Assembly: GCA_026386835.1 (NCBI GenBank)
Contig: JAPLMV010000082.1
Span: 1 to 9,926 of the forward strand
Origin: Planctomycetota bacterium
Lineage (GTDB): Bacteria; Planctomycetota; Phycisphaerae; Sedimentisphaerales; Anaerobacaceae
Reading direction: 5' to 3'
Length of the DNA stretch: 9,926 nt
Numbering within the stretch: position 1 is the first letter of the stretch; the number at the start of each line of letters is the position of its first letter. Positions 5,549 through 9,926 of this stretch are shown here, in pieces. The notes beneath the pieces are model-generated. The model did no database searches. It saw only the letters and a list, made by a program, of their open reading frames with translations, and was not told the DNA's origin. The translations under genes were made by a program, and so were the position numbers.

Positions 5549-6793
5549 TTACACTTTTCCTACTACCAGACACGCATTATGCCCGCCGAATCCGAATGAA
5601 TTGCTCATCGCAATATTAACATTCGCCTTGCGAGCCTGTTTGGGTACAAAATCCATCTTAAGGTCGCAGCGTTCGTCTTGATTGTCAAGGTTGATAGTGG
5701 GGTGGATAATGGATTTTTTTATGGTTTTCACACATACTATAAGCTCGACAGCACCGCTTGCTCCGAGTAAATGACCAACACAGCTTTTTGTTGAACTGAC
5801 CGGTATCTTGTACGCATAGTCGCCGAAAACCGACCTTATCGCGGCACTTTCAGCTATGTCGTTTAATTCAGTACCGGTTCCATGAGCGTTAATATAGCCG
5901 ACGCTTTCTTTTGCTACGCCTGCATCCTTTAACGCCATCGCCATCGTCCTTGCTGCACCTTCCCCGTTGGGAAGCGGCGCAGTTATGTGATGTGCGTCGT
6001 CTGTTGCGCTGTAACCTAAAAGCTCGGCGTATATATTCGCTCCGCGTTTTTTGGCGTGTTCATATTCCTCGAGTATCAAAATGCCTGCACCCTCTGCCAA
6101 CACAAATCCGTCCCTGTCCCTGTCGAACGGCCTCGATGCCGCCTGCGGATTGTCGTTGCGAAGACTAAGCGACCTGGCTGCGCAAAATGACCCAAGCCCT
6201 ATTTGCGTAAGAGCCGCTTCTGCAGCGCCGGTTACCATTATATCGCTTCGCTGTGCCAGTATGTTGCAGAATGCCTCACCTATGGCGTGGCTGCCCGATG
6301 CACAGGCGCTCGTAACACAGATATTGGGTCCCTGCAGCCCATAACGAATTGCAATATTGCCGCTGGCGGCATTACCCATAAGTCTTGGTACGCAGAAAGG
6401 CGAAACCTTTTTCGGTCCGCCTGCCAATAGCCGCAGGTGCTGCTCTTCGATTTCCTTGATGCCGCCTATCCCTGTTCCCACAATGACACCGCAGCGAGTA
6501 ACATCTTCCTTCTCAAAATCAAGCCCGCTATCCTCGACAGCCTGCCGTGCCGCTGCCATTGCAAACTGTGTAAATCGGTCCATGCGTTTGCTTTCCCGCT
6601 GGTCGACGTATTTAGTCACCTCGAAATTTTTTATCTCTCCGCCGATATGCACGGTAAAGATGCTCGGATCGAAGTTCTCTATCTTAGAAACGCCGTTTTT
6701 GCCCTCGCATAACGCATTGAAAAACCCTTCTGCTGACTCTGCTATGGCAGTGATACACCCTAAGCCTGTAATAACAACTCGTCGTCTGTTCAT
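5549..6793 (-). CDS. fabF: 3-oxoacyl-ACP synthase II (beta-ketoacyl-ACP synthase)
   Basis: This 414-residue protein is the elongating condensing enzyme of type II fatty acid synthesis. It adds two carbons from malonyl-ACP to an acyl-ACP chain. It has the full-length thiolase fold: the nucleophile Cys164 in TSACASGSHAIG, His304 in NAHGTGT, Lys336 with His341 in TKSCVGH, and the closing loop SFGFGGHNA (399-407). The Cys-His-His set and the length of about 410 residues distinguish it from FabH. It starts 16 bases after the acpP stop, so the two are surely co-transcribed. No clear Shine-Dalgarno sequence precedes the ATG at 6793, so translation may depend on coupling to acpP. It is the last gene of the fab cluster. 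FabB-type specificity cannot be wholly excluded, but gene order favours fabF. Confidence 0.96.
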   Translation of the reverse strand: MNRRRVVITGLGCITAIAESAEGFFNALCEGKNGVSKIENFDPSIFTVHIGGEIKNFEVTKYVDQRESKRMDRFTQFAMAAARQAVEDSGLDFEKEDVTRCGVIVGTGIGGIKEIEEQHLRLLAGGPKKVSPFCVPRLMGNAASGNIAIRYGLQGPNICVTSACASGSHAIGEAFCNILAQRSDIMVTGAAEAALTQIGLGSFCAARSLSLRNDNPQAASRPFDRDRDGFVLAEGAGILILEEYEHAKKRGANIYAELLGYSATDDAHHITAPLPNGEGAARTMAMALKDAGVAKESVGYINAHGTGTELNDIAESAAIRSVFGDYAYKIPVSSTKSCVGHLLGASGAVELIVCVKTIKKSIIHPTINLDNQDERCDLKMDFVPKQARKANVNIAMSNSFGFGGHNACLVVGKV

Positions 6794-6809
6794 AATTTAG
6801 TCTTGTATG

Positions 6810-7082
6810 TTACTCTTTGCTTTTTGTCTGCATAGTTTTTGCGACGTAATCAATCGCAGCACCGACCGTCTGGATTTTCTCTGCTTCCTCGTCCGGTATA
6901 CTCATGTCGAACTCGTCCTCGAATTCCATAACCAGCTCGACAGTATCCAGCGAGTCGGCATTCAAATCGTTAATAAATGAGGTTTCGCGGGTGACTTCGT
7001 CCTTTTTTACACCCATCTGCTCACAAATTATATCGATAACCTTTTCCTCAATAACTTTAATATCAACCTGGTTTGCACTCAC
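6810..7082 (-). CDS. acpP: Acyl carrier protein
   Basis: This 90-residue acidic four-helix carrier protein holds the growing acyl chain on a phosphopantetheine arm. The attachment serine is Ser44 in NADSLDTVELVMEFEDEF, an exact family signature followed by the acidic recognition helix that docks the Fab enzymes. It is slightly longer than the usual 77-80 residues because of a short N-terminal leader and a KSKE tail. The start is GTG at 7082, supported by a strong AAGGAG seven bases upstream. It lies between fabG and fabF as in many bacteria. The gap to fabG is about 150 bases, longer than the others in this cluster, so extra expression signals for this abundant protein may lie there. Confidence 0.97.
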   Translation of the reverse strand: MSANQVDIKVIEEKVIDIICEQMGVKKDEVTRETSFINDLNADSLDTVELVMEFEDEFDMSIPDEEAEKIQTVGAAIDYVAKTMQTKSKE

Positions 7083-7232
7083 TTTTTCACTCCTTAAAAT
7101 AGGAACACAATTTCAAATTTTATAACCGGTTTCCTCCATCGAATCCGGCGTAACAACAGTATACGCGTTTGTATTAGCCCGGCATAGTACCTGCTAATCC
7201 GCATATTTACAAATGTTTTTTTAACTTTTTTT
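7083..7232 (-). other. Spacer between fabG and acpP
   Basis: This 150-base gap is the largest inside the fab cluster, where the other gaps are 16 to 36 bases. On the minus strand it is AT-rich at both ends, with TATACT and TATAAA hexamers in the middle, but no well-spaced -35 was found. It may hold an internal acpP promoter. No terminator-like hairpin with a T-run is seen in the minus direction, so read-through from fabG is expected. Confidence 0.4.
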
Positions 7233-7970
7233 CTACATTGCCATTCCGCCGTCAACACCCAGCACCTGCCCGGTAATATATCCTGTATCATCGCCGGCAA
7301 GAAATGCGACCGCCTTTGCCACATCCTCAACTGTGCCGAATTTCCGCACCGGAATCCACTGCATCGCGGCCTCTTTGACCGCATCAGGCAATCCAGCCGT
7401 CATTTCCGTCATTATAAATCCAGGCGCTATGCAGTTTGCGGTAACATTTTTTTTCCCAATTTCACGCGCTATTGATTTGGTCATACCGATTAGCCCTGCC
7501 TTGCTTGCGGCATAGTTGCTCGAGCCTGCCTGTCCCATCACGCCTGCTACCGAACTTATGTTTACTATCCTGCCCCATTTGTTCCTGACCATCGACCTGG
7601 CCGCAATCGCCGTTGCTAAAAAAGCCGCCTTCAGGTTAATATTGATGACCTTGTCGAAATCCTCTTCAACCATCTGTATCATCAGCTTGTCGCGGGTGAT
7701 GCCGGCATTATTCACCAGAATCCCTATCCCGTTGTGCTCTGCAGCCAGCGATTCGAGGATTTCCGTAAATTGTTTTGTATTGGTTATATCCACGCATCGG
7801 GTTTGGCAGACAAACCCCGCCTCCGCTACCACTCTTTCAAGCTCTTTAAGCTGCTCGGCGTTGATATCCAGCCCCGCCACGGCACGCCCCTGTTTTAGCA
7901 GTTCAAGAACAATCGCCCTGCCAATGCCTCTGGCAGCGCCTGTTACAATCGCAAGTCTCTTTTCAGCCAT
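7233..7970 (-). CDS. fabG: 3-oxoacyl-ACP reductase
   Basis: This 245-residue short-chain dehydrogenase carries out the NADPH-dependent reduction of 3-oxoacyl-ACP to 3-hydroxyacyl-ACP. The Rossmann glycine motif TGAARGIG (10-17), NNAG (87-90), catalytic Asn110, Ser140 in NISSVAG, and Tyr153/Lys157 in YAASK are all present. The family's C-terminal GQVLGVDGGMAM is intact and the length is typical. The ATG at 7970 is preceded by GGAG at eight bases. It follows fabD after 22 bases, within one operon. The short-chain dehydrogenase family is broad, but position between fabD and acpP makes fabG the clear choice. Nothing unusual is visible in it. Confidence 0.97.
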   Translation of the reverse strand: MAEKRLAIVTGAARGIGRAIVLELLKQGRAVAGLDINAEQLKELERVVAEAGFVCQTRCVDITNTKQFTEILESLAAEHNGIGILVNNAGITRDKLMIQMVEEDFDKVININLKAAFLATAIAARSMVRNKWGRIVNISSVAGVMGQAGSSNYAASKAGLIGMTKSIAREIGKKNVTANCIAPGFIMTEMTAGLPDAVKEAAMQWIPVRKFGTVEDVAKAVAFLAGDDTGYITGQVLGVDGGMAM

Positions 7971-7992
7971 CGTAAAATCTCCAAATCAATTT

Positions 7993-8973
7993 TCAGGATT
8001 TTAACAATTCGTTCACAGCTTCAAGGCTGCTGACGTTTGTGACCCTGATTTTCCTGTTTATTCTCTTCATAAGGCCGGTCAGCACTCTGCCTGGGCCGAT
8101 TTCGTAAAACTTTTCCACACCTTCAGCGATAAGCCGTTCCATGCATTTTTGCCAAAGAATCGGGCAAGTCAACTGTTTTACCAGGCCTTGGGCGATTTTT
8201 TCGCCGCTCTTATAATAGTCGGCGCTGATATTTGCAAGGATTTTTATTTCGCCCGGGTCTGAAATTTTACAATTTCCTATCGCACTGCTCAAACTGTCCG
8301 CGGCACCTGCCATCATATCGGTATGAAACGCTCCCGCCACTTCCAGCCGAATCGCCTTAATCGCACCGTATTTTTCCGCCAGTTTTTCCGCACGCTCGCA
8401 CGCAGAAATTGCCCCGCTTATCACAATCTGCCCGGGACAATTGAAATTTACCGCCGCCAGAAGTTCACCCTCCCCTGCCTCGGCACAAAGCTGATTTACC
8501 TTTTCTTCATCAAGCCCAATAATGCTGACCATTGTTCCTTTTGTGGCATCAGCGGACGCCTGCATCGCCTGTCCTCTTTTTTGCACAAGCCCAAGTGCGT
8601 CCTCGAAGCTGATTACCCCCGCCGCATAAAGAGCCGTATATTCCCCAAGACTAAGCCCAGCCGTTACTTGCGGCACGGCCATCCCTGTGGCACGGCCATC
8701 TTGGCCGTGTTCATCCACGGGCGGGACGCCCGTGCCACATCCCCTTAGCACTTCCAGTATCGCAGCCGACACAGTAAATATCCCAGGCTGTGAAATCGTC
8801 GTAGTGTTTAATTTTTCCGCAGGCCCTTCAAAGCAAATCGCCCTTAAGTCGTATCCGACAATATCATTTGCCTTTGCAAAAACCTCCGCTGCCGACCCAA
8901 ATGCACCCGCAACATCTTTGCCCATCCCGACAACCTGCGAGCCCTGTCCGGGAAATATAAACGCTGTTTCCAT
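7993..8973 (-). CDS. fabD: Malonyl-CoA:ACP transacylase with an 18-residue repeat-encoded insertion
   Basis: This 326-residue enzyme moves the malonyl group from coenzyme A to ACP. The N-terminal FPGQGSQ, nucleophile Ser108 in GLSLGEY, Arg133 in QKRGQAM, catalytic His217 in GAFHTDMM and the C-terminal EIGPGRVLTGL are all in place. Ser108 and His217 are each 16 residues later than in the E. coli enzyme (92 and 201). Residues 79-96 are encoded exactly by a 54-bp palindromic element. Removing them leaves LRGGMAVPQVTAGLSLGEY, with spacing to the serine within one residue of the E. coli protein. The insertion falls in the loop before the strand leading to the nucleophile, so activity is probably kept. 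The ATG at 8973 has AAGGAG only two bases upstream, unusually close; AAAGGA eleven bases upstream may help. It is 36 bases after fabH. Confidence 0.96.
   Translation of the reverse strand: METAFIFPGQGSQVVGMGKDVAGAFGSAAEVFAKANDIVGYDLRAICFEGPAEKLNTTTISQPGIFTVSAAILEVLRGCGTGVPPVDEHGQDGRATGMAVPQVTAGLSLGEYTALYAAGVISFEDALGLVQKRGQAMQASADATKGTMVSIIGLDEEKVNQLCAEAGEGELLAAVNFNCPGQIVISGAISACERAEKLAEKYGAIKAIRLEVAGAFHTDMMAGAADSLSSAIGNCKISDPGEIKILANISADYYKSGEKIAQGLVKQLTCPILWQKCMERLIAEGVEKFYEIGPGRVLTGLMKRINRKIRVTNVSSLEAVNELLKS
8686..8739 (-). repeat. 54-bp palindromic element inserted in frame within fabD
   Basis: The element has a terminal inverted repeat, TGTGGCACGG (8686-8695) and CCGTGCCACA (8730-8739). 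Inside it are two perfect hairpins with eight-base-pair stems and three-base loops: CACGGCCA/TGGCCGTG (8691-8709) and CACGGGCG/CGCCCGTG (8716-8734). It fills codons 79-96 of fabD, giving CGTGVPPVDEHGQDGRAT, with no stop in that frame. A plus-strand frame reads HGRDARAT. I recall such peptides as scattered repeats in planctomycete genomes, but this could not be checked here. A 12-bp part (GGCACGGCCATC) recurs just outside at 8672-8683. Confidence 0.85.
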
Positions 8974-9009
8974 AGCTCCTTCTATCCTTTATCAGTAAAA
9001 AACAAAGAC

Positions 9010-9926
9010 TCAAAACTGAATTACATTCGCTCCCCAGGTTAACCCCGCCCCGAAAGCAACGAAAATCACGATATCCCCATCTTTGATTTTGCCCTGTCTG
9101 AAACAATCGTCGAAGGCGATTGCAAGCGACGCCGCTGACGTATTGCCGTACTCGGATATATTAATAAAAAACTTGTCGTCTGGAAGCTTCAATCGCTTGA
9201 CTGCCGATTCTATTATCCTTGCGTTCATCTGATGCGAAATGAGCATTCCGATATCATCAATGGTCAGGTTGCAGTGCTTGAGGCATTTGTGCACCGTCTC
9301 GACTATTCGACGTACCGCATGCTGATACACTTCCCTGCCACGGATTTCCATGAAAATTTTGTCCGGATTATCCAGCGGCCTGCTCGATGGGTGGCGGGAA
9401 CCATAAGCCTGACAGTTCAATGATTGCCAGTTGTCACCGTCCGAAGACATCGTGCTGTATATAATGCCCTTTTTCCCATCCTTCTTGCCTTCGAGCACTA
9501 CCGCGCCGGCGCCATCTCCGAAAAGAATACAACTGGTTCTGTCTTTCCAGTTCGTGATTTTTGTCAGAGTTTCAGCGCCTATTACAAGCCCACGCTTATA
9601 CCTGCCGCTCTCAATGAACTGTTGTGCAACTGCCAGGCTATACACAAAACCGCTGCACGCAGCGGCTAAATCAAAAACCCATGCCTTTTTTGCCTTAAGC
9701 GTCTTTTGTACAAACGCCGCCGTCGATGGGAATACCATCTCTGGCGTAATTGTCGCCAAAATAATAAATTCAAGCTCACTGGCCTTGACGCCTGCCATTT
9801 CCATCGCTTTTTTGGCTGATTCCGTGGCTAATAACGCAGTGGTCTCTTTTTCAGTAGTAATATGCCGCTTCTTGATGCCTGTACGGGTCGTTATCCACTC
9901 GTCCGAAGTGGCAACCATCTTTGCCA
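9010..9926 (-). CDS. fabH: 3-oxoacyl-ACP synthase III, partial at the window edge
   Basis: This is the initiating condensing enzyme of type II fatty acid synthesis, which joins acetyl-CoA (or another short acyl-CoA) to malonyl-ACP. The reading frame is still open at base 9926. The visible part includes KMVATSDEWITTRTGI, which lies about 25-30 residues inside a normal FabH, so the true start is outside the window. Counting from the methionine at 9918, the catalytic set is Cys88 in AAACSGF, His229 in ISHQMNARI and Asn259 in EYGNTSAAS. The C-terminus GAGLTWGANVIQF is typical. It is first of the visible cluster; plsX would be the usual upstream neighbour. The Cys-His-Asn triad separates it from FabF. 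Primer specificity (straight or branched) cannot be read from sequence. Confidence 0.96.
   Translation of the reverse strand, partial: AKMVATSDEWITTRTGIKKRHITTEKETTALLATESAKKAMEMAGVKASELEFIILATITPEMVFPSTAAFVQKTLKAKKAWVFDLAAACSGFVYSLAVAQQFIESGRYKRGLVIGAETLTKITNWKDRTSCILFGDGAGAVVLEGKKDGKKGIIYSTMSSDGDNWQSLNCQAYGSRHPSSRPLDNPDKIFMEIRGREVYQHAVRRIVETVHKCLKHCNLTIDDIGMLISHQMNARIIESAVKRLKLPDDKFFINISEYGNTSAASLAIAFDDCFRQGKIKDGDIVIFVAFGAGLTWGANVIQF

Noticed and set aside
8323..8998. Plus-strand frames containing HGRDARAT-like peptides
   Set aside because: They are antisense to fabD and stay open because the palindromic element has few stops. There is no sign of real coding beyond the repeat.
1..9926. CRISPR arrays, tRNA genes, defence or phage systems
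   Set aside because: The window was read for regularly spaced repeats, cloverleaf-like sequence and nuclease, transposase or integrase motifs. None was found. The only regular repeats are the coding 21-bp units and the fabD palindrome.

Overview
The window most likely comes from a planctomycete, probably of the Phycisphaerae/Sedimentisphaerales type. This is inferred from an oversized signal peptidase I with extra domains, the style of the HU protein, and a palindromic repeat whose translation (HGRDARAT in one strand, GTGVPPV/HGQDGRAT in the other) I remember from planctomycete and verrucomicrobial genomes. No rRNA or other decisive marker is present, so the assignment is moderate.

Layout. 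An HU-family DNA-binding gene (137-448, minus) is divergent from signal peptidase I, lepB (1013-2530, plus), across about 560 bp of AT-rich DNA with candidate promoters for both. From 2531 to 3038 the DNA is gene-poor. It holds one possible 66-residue membrane protein and two protein-like scraps without convincing starts, and looks like decayed sequence. From 3039 to 4805 (minus) lies a visibly GC-rich gene for a six-hairpin glycosidase-like protein with no signal peptide, a TTG start and an in-frame stop just upstream. It looks acquired and truncated at its 5' end. A strong minus-strand intrinsic terminator (4879-4907) and a structured stretch separate it from a small alanine-zipper lipoprotein gene (5089-5433).

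From 5549 to the right edge runs a classical type II fatty acid synthesis cluster, all minus: fabH (cut by the window edge), fabD, fabG, acpP, fabF. FabD loads malonyl groups onto the acyl carrier protein. FabH makes the first condensation with acetyl-CoA. FabG reduces the 3-ketoacyl-ACP and FabF elongates. No dehydratase or enoyl reductase gene is in the window.

The most striking observation is in fabD. A 54-bp palindromic element (two 8-bp hairpins enclosed by a 10-bp terminal inverted repeat) occupies exactly codons 79-96 and adds 18 residues just before the active-site serine without breaking the frame. I see no CRISPR array, tRNA, rRNA, insertion sequence or defence system.
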